Assembly (NCBI GenBank): GCA_017853515.1
Contig: JAFMJK010000099.1
Span: 1 to 7,727, forward strand
Reading direction: 5' to 3'
Length of the DNA stretch: 7,727 nucleotides
Source of the DNA: Chthoniobacterales bacterium
Lineage (GTDB): Bacteria > Verrucomicrobiota > Verrucomicrobiia > Chthoniobacterales > JACTMZ01
The first letter of the stretch is position 1. Each line of letters opens with the position of its first letter. Shown in pieces: positions 1-5,244 of the stretch. The position numbers and the translations under genes were made by a program. Under the pieces are notes generated by a model, which saw nothing but the letters and a program-made list of their open reading frames with translations, was not told the origin of the DNA and did not search any database.

Positions 1-89
1 CCCGGGCGCGGGTCCGGTTCCGGCGACCGGCAGGCGCACAAGGCCAGGCCAGTCAGGAAAAGGAGGACGTGGAGGGAATGATTTCTCAT
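1..89 (-). CDS. Lipoprotein, 5' fragment (runs off left edge)
   Basis: The minus strand is open from an ATG at 89 to the window edge, giving 29 complete codons. The peptide has a short polar N-terminus (MRNHSLH), a hydrophobic core (VLLFLTGLAL) and then Cys at residue 18 in the context LALC, with a second Cys at 20. This is the layout of a type II signal peptide, so the mature protein would probably be lipid-anchored at the cysteine. A proline- and acid-rich stretch (SPEPDPRPG) follows, which is common for flexible linkers after the lipid anchor. No Shine-Dalgarno sequence is visible upstream. The gene lies downstream of tRNA-Tyr on the same strand. The function cannot be told from this fragment. 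A chance ORF is possible because so little is visible, but the signal-peptide pattern argues for a real gene. Confidence 0.55.
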   Translation of the reverse strand, partial: MRNHSLHVLLFLTGLALCACRSPEPDPRP

Positions 90-158
90 GGCGCCAACAT
101 GCGGCACCGCCAGGATTCAATCAATCCTGCGGCGCGGCGACTGCCGGCCGGAAAAACG

Positions 159-176
159 TGGGCGGGAGTGGATTGG
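159..176 (-). repeat. Imperfect 18-bp copy of the tRNA-Tyr 3' end
   Basis: Positions 159-176 match 223-240, the 3' end of the adjacent tRNA-Tyr gene, at 16 of 18 bases in the same orientation. The copied part covers the discriminator base, the 3' acceptor strand and the 3' side of the T stem and loop. The similarity stops inside the T loop, and no second tRNA cloverleaf can be built. It is either a remnant of a duplicated tRNA or a scar left by site-specific recombination at the tRNA 3' end. There is no integrase or other foreign gene in the 46 bp between the copies. Confidence 0.5.
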
Positions 177-184
177 TCGCCTGT

Positions 185-212
185 GGCGGCGTTTCCGTGG
201 TTACGCGCCGCC
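185..212 (-). other. GC-rich hairpin downstream of tRNA-Tyr
   Basis: GGCGGCG (185-191) and CGCCGCC (206-212) form a 7-bp perfect inverted repeat. Inside it a second 3-bp stem (196-198 with 203-205) closes a 4-nt loop. On the minus strand it begins 11 nt after the tRNA 3' end, a position that suits processing or termination of the tRNA transcript. No T-tract follows directly; the nearest run of five Ts on the minus strand is at 156-152. It is therefore not a canonical intrinsic terminator, and such palindromes also arise by chance in GC-rich DNA. Confidence 0.35.
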
Positions 213-222
213 GGGAGGGGAA

Positions 223-305
223 TGGGCAGGAGTGGATTCGAACCACTGAAGGCAAGAGCCAGCAGATTTACAGTCTGCCCCGTTTGGCCACTCCGGAACC
301 TGCCC
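223..305 (-). tRNA. tRNA-Tyr (anticodon GTA)
   Basis: The minus strand from 305 to 223 folds into a class II tRNA of 83 nt. The acceptor stem GGGCAGG/CCTGCCC is 7 perfect base pairs. The D arm is CCG/CGG with the loop containing AGTGGCCAAA. The anticodon stem GCAGA/TCTGC encloses the loop CTGTAAA with anticodon GTA (complement of 269-271). A long variable arm contains a GGC/GCC stem. The T arm AGTGG/CCACT encloses the loop TTCGAAT. The discriminator is A. The 3' CCA is not encoded, because TTCC follows on the minus strand, so it must be added by CCA-adding enzyme. The long variable arm is normal for bacterial tRNA-Tyr. The gene starts 23 nt after the stop codon of the cyclophilin gene on the same strand, so co-transcription and processing are possible. 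Confidence 0.97.
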
Positions 306-328
306 GAAATTTTTCCCCGATCCGGTCG

Positions 329-916
329 CTAGGAGGCGACGCGGGGTTCGATGACTATGCGTTTGATGACGATTTTTTCCAAGGGAAAGTTGTTCGGGTC
401 GGCGCCCTTGCGGCTGATTTCGTCGAGCACGTCCAGGCCGTCGAGGACGCGGCCGAAGACGGTGTATTTGCCGTCCAGCTTCGATTGGTCCTTGAGGTTG
501 AAGAAAAACTGGCTGCCGTTGGAAACCTTGGCCGGGTTGATGTCGCCCTCGATGCGCGACATGGCGATCGAGCCTTTTTTCACCGGCAAGCGGATTTCCG
601 CCGGCACGGTGTAACCGGGGCCGCCGGTTCCCGTCCGGTCGGTCGGACCGTGGCGGCTATCCGGGTCGCCGGTCTGGAGAAGCGATCCGGGGAAAACGCG
701 GTGGAAACGCATTCCGTTGTAGTAGCGGCGCGCCACGAGGTCTTTGAAATTCTGCACGTGGAGGGGGGCTGCCCCGTCATAAAATCCGATGACGACCTGG
801 CGCAGATCGCGCTCTTTGCCGACCTTGATCGTCACGACCGCAACCTCCGGCCCGAGGGTCTGGGCGTGAAGAACCGGCGCGAGCAACAGGGCGAGCAGGA
901 AGAGGACCGCTTTCAT
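329..916 (-). CDS. Secreted cyclophilin-type peptidyl-prolyl cis-trans isomerase
   Basis: The 195-aa product is a cyclophilin, catalysing cis-trans isomerisation of Xaa-Pro bonds in exported proteins. An N-terminal signal peptide (hydrophobic core about residues 3-15, likely cleavage after A18 in VLHA/Q) places it in the periplasm or outside the cell. The core signatures are FHRV at 71-74 (with the catalytic Arg), QTGDP at 81-85, GSQFFF at 134-139 and LDGKYTVFGRV at 147-157. Length and motif order match a single-domain bacterial cyclophilin. The common human CypA tryptophan (W121) is not seen: the equivalent stretch has LDGKYTVFG, as in many bacterial members. The ATG at 916 is chosen because it starts a clean signal peptide; a TTG at 925 would only add three residues. 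No Shine-Dalgarno sequence precedes either start. tRNA-Tyr follows directly. About 100 bp of non-coding DNA separates it from the upstream oxidoreductase gene, so it may have its own promoter. Confidence 0.93.
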   Translation of the reverse strand: MKAVLFLLALLLAPVLHAQTLGPEVAVVTIKVGKERDLRQVVIGFYDGAAPLHVQNFKDLVARRYYNGMRFHRVFPGSLLQTGDPDSRHGPTDRTGTGGPGYTVPAEIRLPVKKGSIAMSRIEGDINPAKVSNGSQFFFNLKDQSKLDGKYTVFGRVLDGLDVLDEISRKGADPNNFPLEKIVIKRIVIEPRVAS

Positions 917-966
917 GAGTGGCAAGGATTCAGGAACGGGGCGGGGGAGGCAAGAAGGGAAAGGAG

Positions 967-995
967 TTTTCAGTTGTTCAGTGTTCAGTTTTCAG
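967..995. repeat. Short tandem TTCAG heptamer-like repeat
   Basis: Four copies of TTCAG start at 969, 977, 984 and 991, with spacings of 8, 7 and 7 bases. The units read TTTTCAG, TTGTTCAG, TGTTCAG and TTTTCAG. The repeat lies in the spacer between the cyclophilin gene and the 3' end of the oxidoreductase gene. It follows a purine-rich plus-strand tract (about 938-966). It looks like a degenerate short tandem repeat of 7 bases. The function is unknown; no hairpin with a T-tract is formed here. Confidence 0.6.
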
Positions 996-1019
996 GACCG
1001 GAGCCAAAAGCCCAGCTCG

Positions 1020-1862
1020 CTAGGATTTTACTTTGACCACGGTGGCGAAGTCTTCCTCGCCCCATCCTGCCTCGCAGGCTGCGTCGTAGAGTTGCAGCAT
1101 GGCTTCGCTCAGTTTGCGTTGCCCGGATGTCGCGGCTTCGCGGGCCAGACGGAGGTCCTTGCGCATGTTTTTCGCGGAGAAACGGGGGGCGAACTCGCCG
1201 GTGAGCATGCAGGGAAGTTTGAGATCGGTGACGCCGGATCGCGCGGCGTTGTTTTCCAGAACGGCGGGCAGCACGCCGGGGTCGACGCCGTTGGCCCGCA
1301 GGAGGTTGACCGCCTCGGCCAGCGAGACGGCGGCAGCCGCCGCCATGATGTTGGTGGCGATCTTCACCGCGCTGGCCGTGCCGAGTTCGCCCAGCGGAAT
1401 GATGGCTTTGGCACTGCTCTCCAGCACCGGGCGGGCGCGCTCGAGCGCCGCGTGTTCGCCGCCGATGTAGTAGGTGATTTGTCCTTGCGCGGCGGCGTCA
1501 CGGCTTCCGGTGAAGGGTGCGTCGAGGAGTGTGGCTCCGCGGGATGCAGCCAGACCGGCCATTTCACGCACGGTTTGCGGCGCCACGGTGGCGTGGCAGA
1601 GCAGGACGTGCCGCGCAGCGAGGGAGGGGAGCATCTTTTCCAGCGTCTCGCGCAGGGCGGCATCATCCGCGACGAAGATCTGCACGATATCCGCGTTCTC
1701 GGCGACCGCGGCCGGATCGCGCGCCGGGACCGGCAAGCCGGGAAACTCGCGCGGCGTGCGGTTCCACACGCCGAGCGGGAAGCCCGCGGCGGCGAGGCGC
1801 GCGGCCACGCGAGAACCGATGATGCCGAGACCGATGACGCCGGCTCTCGCCGCAGCGGCCAT
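1020..1862 (-). CDS. NAD(P)-dependent oxidoreductase, 3-hydroxyisobutyrate dehydrogenase / GLYR family
   Basis: The 280-aa product is a cytosolic beta-hydroxyacid dehydrogenase-family enzyme of about the usual length (280-300 aa). The N-terminal Rossmann fold carries the dinucleotide motif GLGIIG at 11-16. An Asn-Arg-Thr after the second strand (34-36) suggests NADPH preference by analogy with glyoxylate/succinic semialdehyde reductases (inference). The substrate-binding signature is DAPFTGSRDAAAQG at 114-127, with TGS where many relatives have SGG. The catalytic lysine is K167, with conserved N171 four residues later. The helical C-terminal domain has KNMRKDL at 231-237. The exact substrate (glyoxylate, succinic semialdehyde, tartronate semialdehyde or 3-hydroxyisobutyrate) cannot be assigned. 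The ATG at 1862 lies 6 nt after the stop of the PpiC-type gene, so the two are probably co-transcribed, though no functional link is obvious. No Shine-Dalgarno sequence is seen. Confidence 0.9.
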   Translation of the reverse strand: MAAAARAGVIGLGIIGSRVAARLAAAGFPLGVWNRTPREFPGLPVPARDPAAVAENADIVQIFVADDAALRETLEKMLPSLAARHVLLCHATVAPQTVREMAGLAASRGATLLDAPFTGSRDAAAQGQITYYIGGEHAALERARPVLESSAKAIIPLGELGTASAVKIATNIMAAAAAVSLAEAVNLLRANGVDPGVLPAVLENNAARSGVTDLKLPCMLTGEFAPRFSAKNMRKDLRLAREAATSGQRKLSEAMLQLYDAACEAGWGEEDFATVVKVKS

Positions 1863-1868
1863 GCAGGA

Positions 1869-2909
1869 TCAGTTGCCCTTCGGCGCGGGCGCGGCCGGTT
1901 TCGGGGCGGCCGGAAGTTTGTTCTCCACCTCCGCGTCGGAGCGCAGTCCGTCGATCACGCTGCGCACCGCCTCGCGGCGTTTGGATCCCTCGAGGTAGGA
2001 GGTGACTTGTTGCTTCACCTCGTCGAAGGGCATGCTGCCGGCCGGTTTACGGTCGGTGACTTTGATGACGTGCCAGCCGAACTTGGTGCGCACCGGTTCC
2101 TTGCTGATCTCGCCTTTGTCCATGCCGAAGGCGGCGTTGGCGAACTCGGGAACCATGCGATCCTTGGGGAAAAAGTCGAGGTCGCCGCCGGATTCCTTCG
2201 CGCCCGGTTCTTCGGAAACTTCCTTCGCCACGGTGGTGAAATCTTCTTTCTTCGTGGTCACGCGCTCGAGGGCGGCGTCGGCGGCTTTTTTCTTCTCGGC
2301 CACGGTCTTTTCGTCGGCGTCCTCCGGCGTGAGGATGAGAATGTGGCTGGCACGGACGAGTTCGGGATGCTCGAACTCCTTTTTGTTCTCGTCGTAGAAT
2401 TTTTTCACGTCGGCCTCGGGAACAGCGGCTTTGTCGCCGATCTGGTCCTGCATCCATTTTTGCTGCTGCAGCATGCGCTTCACCGTGTCGCGGAAGGAGC
2501 TGTCGGTCTCGCCCGCTTTCTGCATCTCCGCTTTGAACACGTCCTCGCTCGGGAACTGGCTTTTCACGCGGCCGATTTCGGCCTCGAGGTCGGTGTCCTT
2601 GATTTCCACGGACGAGGCTTTGCGCGAAACGAGCTTGTCGACGATGAGTTCGTCGAGGATCTCGCGGTAGCCGGCCATCTTTTGTGCCGGCTCGATTTCG
2701 TCGGGGTTGATCCCGGAGGAGGCGAGGGCGCGGTTGAACGCTTCCTGCAGGTCGGCGCGGGAAATTTTTTCGCCTTCGACGACGGCCACCGGGTCCGGAA
2801 GTTCGGGTTCCGCGGTTTTGGCGGCGGGCTTGTCATCTTGGGCGACGGCCGCGCAGGGCAGCAGGAGGAGGGCGAGCAGGCCGGCGATGCGGCTCGAGGT
2901 GGATTTCAT
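1869..2909 (-). CDS. Secreted PpiC/SurA-like parvulin peptidyl-prolyl isomerase
   Basis: The 346-aa product is a probable periplasmic folding chaperone and prolyl isomerase. A signal peptide (core about residues 8-19, likely cleavage after A23 in AVA/Q) is followed by a charged linker. An N-terminal SurA_N-like helical region (about 40-165) contains the usual VVEGEKISRADL start and many charged helices. A parvulin (rotamase) domain spans about 184-285: VRASHILI opens it, ESGGDLDFF lies at 239-247, then MVPEFANAAF and FGWHVIKV at 277-284. A helical tail ends in an Ala/Pro/Lys-rich terminus. The layout resembles PrsA/SurA with one parvulin domain. The reading frame is open upstream to about 3089, but the ATG at 2909 is preferred because it begins the signal peptide; an ATG at 2930 would add seven residues. 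No Shine-Dalgarno sequence is visible at either. It is divergent to acpP and probably first gene of an operon with the following dehydrogenase gene. Confidence 0.9.
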   Translation of the reverse strand: MKSTSSRIAGLLALLLLPCAAVAQDDKPAAKTAEPELPDPVAVVEGEKISRADLQEAFNRALASSGINPDEIEPAQKMAGYREILDELIVDKLVSRKASSVEIKDTDLEAEIGRVKSQFPSEDVFKAEMQKAGETDSSFRDTVKRMLQQQKWMQDQIGDKAAVPEADVKKFYDENKKEFEHPELVRASHILILTPEDADEKTVAEKKKAADAALERVTTKKEDFTTVAKEVSEEPGAKESGGDLDFFPKDRMVPEFANAAFGMDKGEISKEPVRTKFGWHVIKVTDRKPAGSMPFDEVKQQVTSYLEGSKRREAVRSVIDGLRSDAEVENKLPAAPKPAAPAPKGN

Positions 2910-3121
2910 AGGAAGCGCCGAATGTGTCATGGGGAGCAGCACACGGCCAGCGGATTCTGGCTTTAGCTCGCGGGGAGCAGCGCGGGGCTGGGAATGTGGG
3001 CGCGGGTCCCCGGATTGCGGCCCGCCTTTCCGATGCGGGGCTTGCCGCGGGGCCGGGATTTCTTTATTGCAATGGGCTTGCCGCGCCAATAAGCGTGGTC
3101 GTTCAAACCAAACAAAATCTT
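2910..3121. promoter_or_regulatory. Divergent intergenic region (ppiC-like / acpP) with palindromic element
   Basis: This 212-bp region must hold the promoters for the minus-strand isomerase operon and for acpP. Its acpP-proximal part (about 3060-3121) is clearly more AT-rich than its surroundings. It contains the perfect 8-bp palindrome ATTGCAAT (3066-3073) and an inverted pair TATTG (3065-3069) / CAATA (3087-3091) whose centres are 22 bp apart, about two helical turns. A weak plus-strand promoter can be drawn with TTGCAA (3067-3072), a 17-bp spacer and TAAGCG (3090-3095), but the -10 match is poor. The GC-rich part (2931-3055) shows no recognised element. The operator idea is an inference from symmetry only. 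Confidence 0.3.
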
Positions 3122-3367
3122 ATGTCCGACAAACCCATCGAAGAAAGAGTCAAAGAAATCATCGTCAAGGAACTCAGCGTCAATCCCGAGCAGGTGACGC
3201 CCACGGCCTCGTTTATCGAGGACCTCGGGGCCGACTCTCTCGACACCGTCGAGCTCGTCATGGCGTTCGAAGAAGAATTCGGCGTGGAAGTTCCCGACGA
3301 GGAAGCCGAGAAGCTCCAGACGGTCGGCGACGTGGTCAAATACATCGAGGCCAACTCCACCAAGTAA
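3122..3367 (+). CDS. acpP: Acyl carrier protein
   Basis: The 81-aa acidic protein carries growing acyl chains in type II fatty acid synthesis in the cytosol. The phosphopantetheine attachment site is Ser39 in the motif LGADSLDTVEL, which is nearly invariant in AcpP. Helix II (DSLDTVELVMAFEEEF) and the helix III region (VPDEEAEKLQTVGDVVKYI) match standard bacterial ACP closely, and the length is typical. The ATG at 3122 gives the canonical N-terminus MSDKPIEERVKEI; earlier in-frame starts would add non-conserved residues. The 16 nt before the start are A/C-rich, with no Shine-Dalgarno sequence. The gene stands apart from other fab genes, since neither fabG/fabD nor fabF flanks it in this window. 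It is followed by a strong terminator, so it appears to be transcribed alone. Confidence 0.98.
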   Translation: MSDKPIEERVKEIIVKELSVNPEQVTPTASFIEDLGADSLDTVELVMAFEEEFGVEVPDEEAEKLQTVGDVVKYIEANSTK

Positions 3368-3392
3368 GCGCGCCGCGCGATTTTTCATCACG

Positions 3393-3428
3393 ACCCCGAG
3401 GCCGAAAGCCTCGGGGTTGTTTGTTTTT
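3393..3428 (+). terminator. Intrinsic terminator of acpP
   Basis: A perfect 10-bp stem, ACCCCGAGGC (3393-3402) with GCCTCGGGGT (3408-3417), closes a 5-nt CGAAA loop. It is followed directly by a T-rich tract interrupted only by two Gs (3417-3428). It lies 25 nt after the acpP stop codon. This is a textbook Rho-independent terminator on the plus strand. The other strand lacks a comparable T-tract next to the stem. Confidence 0.95.
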
Positions 3429-3448
3429 CCAGCCGGCGCCCCGATAAT
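3421..3448 (+). promoter_or_regulatory. Candidate promoter for the moeB-thrS-infC run, overlapping the acpP terminator
   Basis: GATAAT at 3443-3448 matches the sigma-70-type -10 consensus TATAAT at five of six bases. TTGTTT at 3421-3426 matches TTGACA at three of six, with a 16-bp spacer. The -35 element lies inside the terminator T-tract. Transcription would begin near 3455-3456, that is at the ATG of the moeB-like gene, giving a leaderless or nearly leaderless mRNA. Only about 18 bp lie between the T-tract and the first possible start codon, so a promoter for the downstream genes has to sit here, lie inside acpP, or be replaced by terminator read-through. Confidence 0.4.
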
Positions 3449-3455
3449 GCTTCCC

Positions 3456-4589
3456 ATGAACTCATGGTCCGCGGACGAAGCGGCGCGCTATGCGCGCCAG
3501 TTGGCCCTTCCGGAATTCGGGCCGGCCGGGCAGCACAAATTGCGCGCGGCCCGTGTTTTGCTCATCGGGGCGGGGGGTCTTGGTTCGCCCGCCGCGATGT
3601 ATCTCGCCGCGGCCGGGGTCGGGAGCCTCGGTATCGTCGACCCCGACGAGGTGGAGTTGTCCAATCTCCACCGACAGATCCTGCACGGCACCGCGGATGC
3701 GGGGCGCCCCAAAGTCGACTCGGCCCGCGAAACGCTCACGGCGGCGAGTCCCCATGTGCGGGTCGAGACCTTCCGCGAACGCTTCACCGCCGCGAACGCC
3801 CTCGATCTTGCCCGCGGATGGGATCTAGTTGTCGACGGCAGTGATAATTTTCCCACGCGCTACGCGTCGAACGATGCCTGCGTGGCGCTCGGTATCCCCA
3901 ATGTTTACGGCTCGGTCTGGCGCTTCGAGGGGCAGGTCTCCGTCTTCGCCCCGCATCTCGGCGGTCCGTGCTATCGCTGTCTCAATCCCCAGGCGCCCGC
4001 GGCCGGATCCGTGCCGGGCTGCGCCGAGGCCGGGGTGCTCGGCGTCATGCCGGGACTGGTCGGAACCTTGCAGGCTCTCGAGGCGATCAAGCTGATCGCC
4101 GGCCTTGGCGATCTGCTCACCGGTCGCTTGCTTCACATCGATGCGATCGCCATGAAGTTTCGCGAGTTTACCCTGCGGTGCGACCCGAACTGCGCGCGGT
4201 GCGCAGACGGACGCCGCCAGTTGCCCATTGAGGCCGAGGGGGAATTCTGCGAAGCATCCGGCATCATGACCAACGATGAAATCTCGGTGACCGAGCTGGC
4301 CGCGCTGCGCGGCGCGGCGGACGCGCACGTCTTGCTCGATGTGCGCGAACCTTGGGAATTGGCCGTGGCGCGCCTCGATCCTTGTTTGACCATTCCGATG
4401 GGCGAGGTCCCGCAAAGGACCGCCGAAGTTCCGCGCGACGTGCCCGTCTATGTGCTGTGCCACGGCGGGGTGCGCAGCGGAACGGTGGTCGAGTTCCTGC
4501 GCGGGCGGGGTTACGCGAATGTTCGCAACGTGCGCGGGGGCATTGCCGCTTGGTCGGCGGAAGTGGACGCTGCCGTGCCGACCTACTAG
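3456..4589 (+). CDS. moeB: MoeB/ThiF-type adenylyltransferase fused to a rhodanese domain
   Basis: The 377-aa product is an E1-like enzyme that should adenylate the C-terminal glycine of a small ubiquitin-like sulfur carrier (MoaD, ThiS or similar) and, through its rhodanese domain, supply sulfur. The N-terminal ThiF domain (about 8-250) has the ATP loop GAGGLGS at 38-44, DPDEVELSNLHRQ at 62-74, the catalytic Asp130 in DGSDNFPTR, and zinc pairs CYRC (172/175) and CARC (246/249). Cys189 in the PGCAEAGVLG stretch is a candidate active-site cysteine. The C-terminal rhodanese domain (about 276-370) has LLDVREPWE and the active-site loop CHGGVRS starting at Cys335, so it looks catalytically competent. 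The domain layout equals MOCS3/Uba4 and bacterial MoeZ. No moaD or thiS is in the window, so the partner (molybdopterin, thiamine, tRNA thiolation or cysteine) is unknown. ATG 3456 is preferred; ATG 3447 is in frame and adds three residues. The next gene starts 9 nt downstream. Confidence 0.93.
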   Translation: MNSWSADEAARYARQLALPEFGPAGQHKLRAARVLLIGAGGLGSPAAMYLAAAGVGSLGIVDPDEVELSNLHRQILHGTADAGRPKVDSARETLTAASPHVRVETFRERFTAANALDLARGWDLVVDGSDNFPTRYASNDACVALGIPNVYGSVWRFEGQVSVFAPHLGGPCYRCLNPQAPAAGSVPGCAEAGVLGVMPGLVGTLQALEAIKLIAGLGDLLTGRLLHIDAIAMKFREFTLRCDPNCARCADGRRQLPIEAEGEFCEASGIMTNDEISVTELAALRGAADAHVLLDVREPWELAVARLDPCLTIPMGEVPQRTAEVPRDVPVYVLCHGGVRSGTVVEFLRGRGYANVRNVRGGIAAWSAEVDAAVPTY

Positions 4590-4598
4590 AACGTCGGG

Positions 4599-5084
4599 AT
4601 GCACTCCATGTTGCGCGGGGAAGAAGGACTGAAGGCGGCGCTGGGCCGCATACCGAGCGGGCTTTACGCCGTGGGCACGGCGCACGAAGGCCGCCGCCTC
4701 GGCATGCTATGCAGCTTTATCGAACAGGCCGGGTTCGAGCCGCCCATGATTTCCATCGCGCTGGGCGCGGACCGTCCGATGCGCCAGGCCCTGGACAAAG
4801 GCTCGCTCTTTTCGGTCAATATTCTCGGAGCGGAGGACAAAAAAATCCTCGCGGTCTTCGCCTCCGGGCGCGAGGAGGATCCGTTTGCCCCGTTCACCCT
4901 GGTCGAGAATGGCCACGGGCTTCCGCAGCTGGCCGACGCGCTGGCTTGGCTTGCCTGCCGTCCGCGCGGCTCGGTCGCGGCCGGCGACCATGTCGTTTAT
5001 GTGGCGGAAGTGCTCGAAGGCTGCTTGCACCGCGAGGGCGCGGAGCCGATGATCCGCGTCCGCAAAAATGGTTTCGCTTACTGA
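4599..5084 (+). CDS. Flavin reductase-like, FMN-binding domain protein
   Basis: The 161-aa product matches the flavin reductase-like split-barrel family that binds FMN. Recognisable family blocks are IPSGLYAVG at 18-26, GMLCSFIEQAGFEPPMIS at 35-52, FSVNIL at 71-76 and GDHVVYVAEVLEG at 129-141. Members serve as NAD(P)H:flavin oxidoreductases, as reductase components of two-component monooxygenases, or as the C-terminal module of flavodiiron proteins. Here it is a stand-alone single domain of usual length, and the electron partner is unknown. No signal peptide is present, so it is presumably cytosolic. It starts 9 nt after the moeB-like gene and ends 1 nt before the next start, which implies co-transcription and perhaps translational coupling. 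An alternative ATG at 4608 would shorten it by three residues. No Shine-Dalgarno sequence is seen. A specific substrate cannot be given. Confidence 0.85.
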   Translation: MHSMLRGEEGLKAALGRIPSGLYAVGTAHEGRRLGMLCSFIEQAGFEPPMISIALGADRPMRQALDKGSLFSVNILGAEDKKILAVFASGREEDPFAPFTLVENGHGLPQLADALAWLACRPRGSVAAGDHVVYVAEVLEGCLHREGAEPMIRVRKNGFAY

Positions 5085-5085
5085 C

Positions 5086-5244
5086 ATGGAGTTTCTCTTC
5101 GGGCTCATGCGCTGTCCGCTCACGGGGCAGAAGTTGCGTTCGGATCGCGATCGTCTCCTCACGGAGGACGGCAAATATTCCTACCGCATCGAGGACGGTA
5201 TCCCGGTCCTTTTGGCCGAAGAGGCGACGGAGACCGCACGATGA
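5086..5244 (+). CDS. Trm112/YcaR-like small protein
   Basis: This 52-aa ORF has the short Trm112 (UPF0434/YcaR) pattern: a CP..G.L block near the N-terminus (CPLTGQKL at 10-17) and the diagnostic C-terminal block YRIEDGIPVLLAEEA at 33-47, close to the family YPIRDGIPVLL consensus. In eukaryotes and archaea Trm112 activates methyltransferases acting on tRNA, rRNA and release factors; the role of bacterial homologues is less well defined. Unlike zinc-binding members, only one Cys (C10) is present, so a CxxC zinc site cannot form. The gene starts 1 nt after the flavin reductase stop, and its TGA overlaps the thrS ATG in an ATGA arrangement, which suggests coupled translation. A downstream in-frame ATG at 5107 (residue 8) could also be the start. 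Real coding status rests on the family-like C-terminus and the precise packing. Confidence 0.8.
   Translation: MEFLFGLMRCPLTGQKLRSDRDRLLTEDGKYSYRIEDGIPVLLAEEATETAR

Noticed and set aside
69..332. An 87-codon plus-strand ORF over the tRNA-Tyr region
   Set aside because: It runs through the antisense of a complete tRNA and shows no protein features.
1000..1019. Possible terminator hairpin after the dehydrogenase gene
   Set aside because: Only a 4-bp GAGC/GCTC stem with a long loop can form, and no T-tract follows on the minus strand.
915..2966. A 683-codon open frame on the plus strand, antisense to the dehydrogenase and PpiC-type genes
   Set aside because: Its translation is low-complexity (Gly/Arg/His/Phe-rich) with no family motifs, while the opposite strand encodes two clear families. 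Long antisense frames are expected in GC-rich coding DNA.
2931..2981. Direct repeat GGGGAGCAGC at 2931-2940 and 2972-2981
   Set aside because: Two 10-mers in GC-rich DNA with no further copies or symmetry; too weak to call a functional repeat.
2910..3089. A 60-residue N-terminal extension of the PpiC-type isomerase
   Set aside because: The extension is Arg/Pro/Gly-rich and non-conserved in style, and would bury the signal peptide. The ATG at 2909 gives a normal preprotein.
2963..3457. A 164-codon minus-strand frame antisense to acpP
   Set aside because: It lies opposite a near-invariant ACP gene and its terminator, and has no family features.
5085..5240. thrS frame open upstream of its ATG, possibly a longer N-terminus
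   Set aside because: No ATG, GTG or TTG occurs in this stretch, its translation is not TGS-like, and a better small gene uses another frame there.
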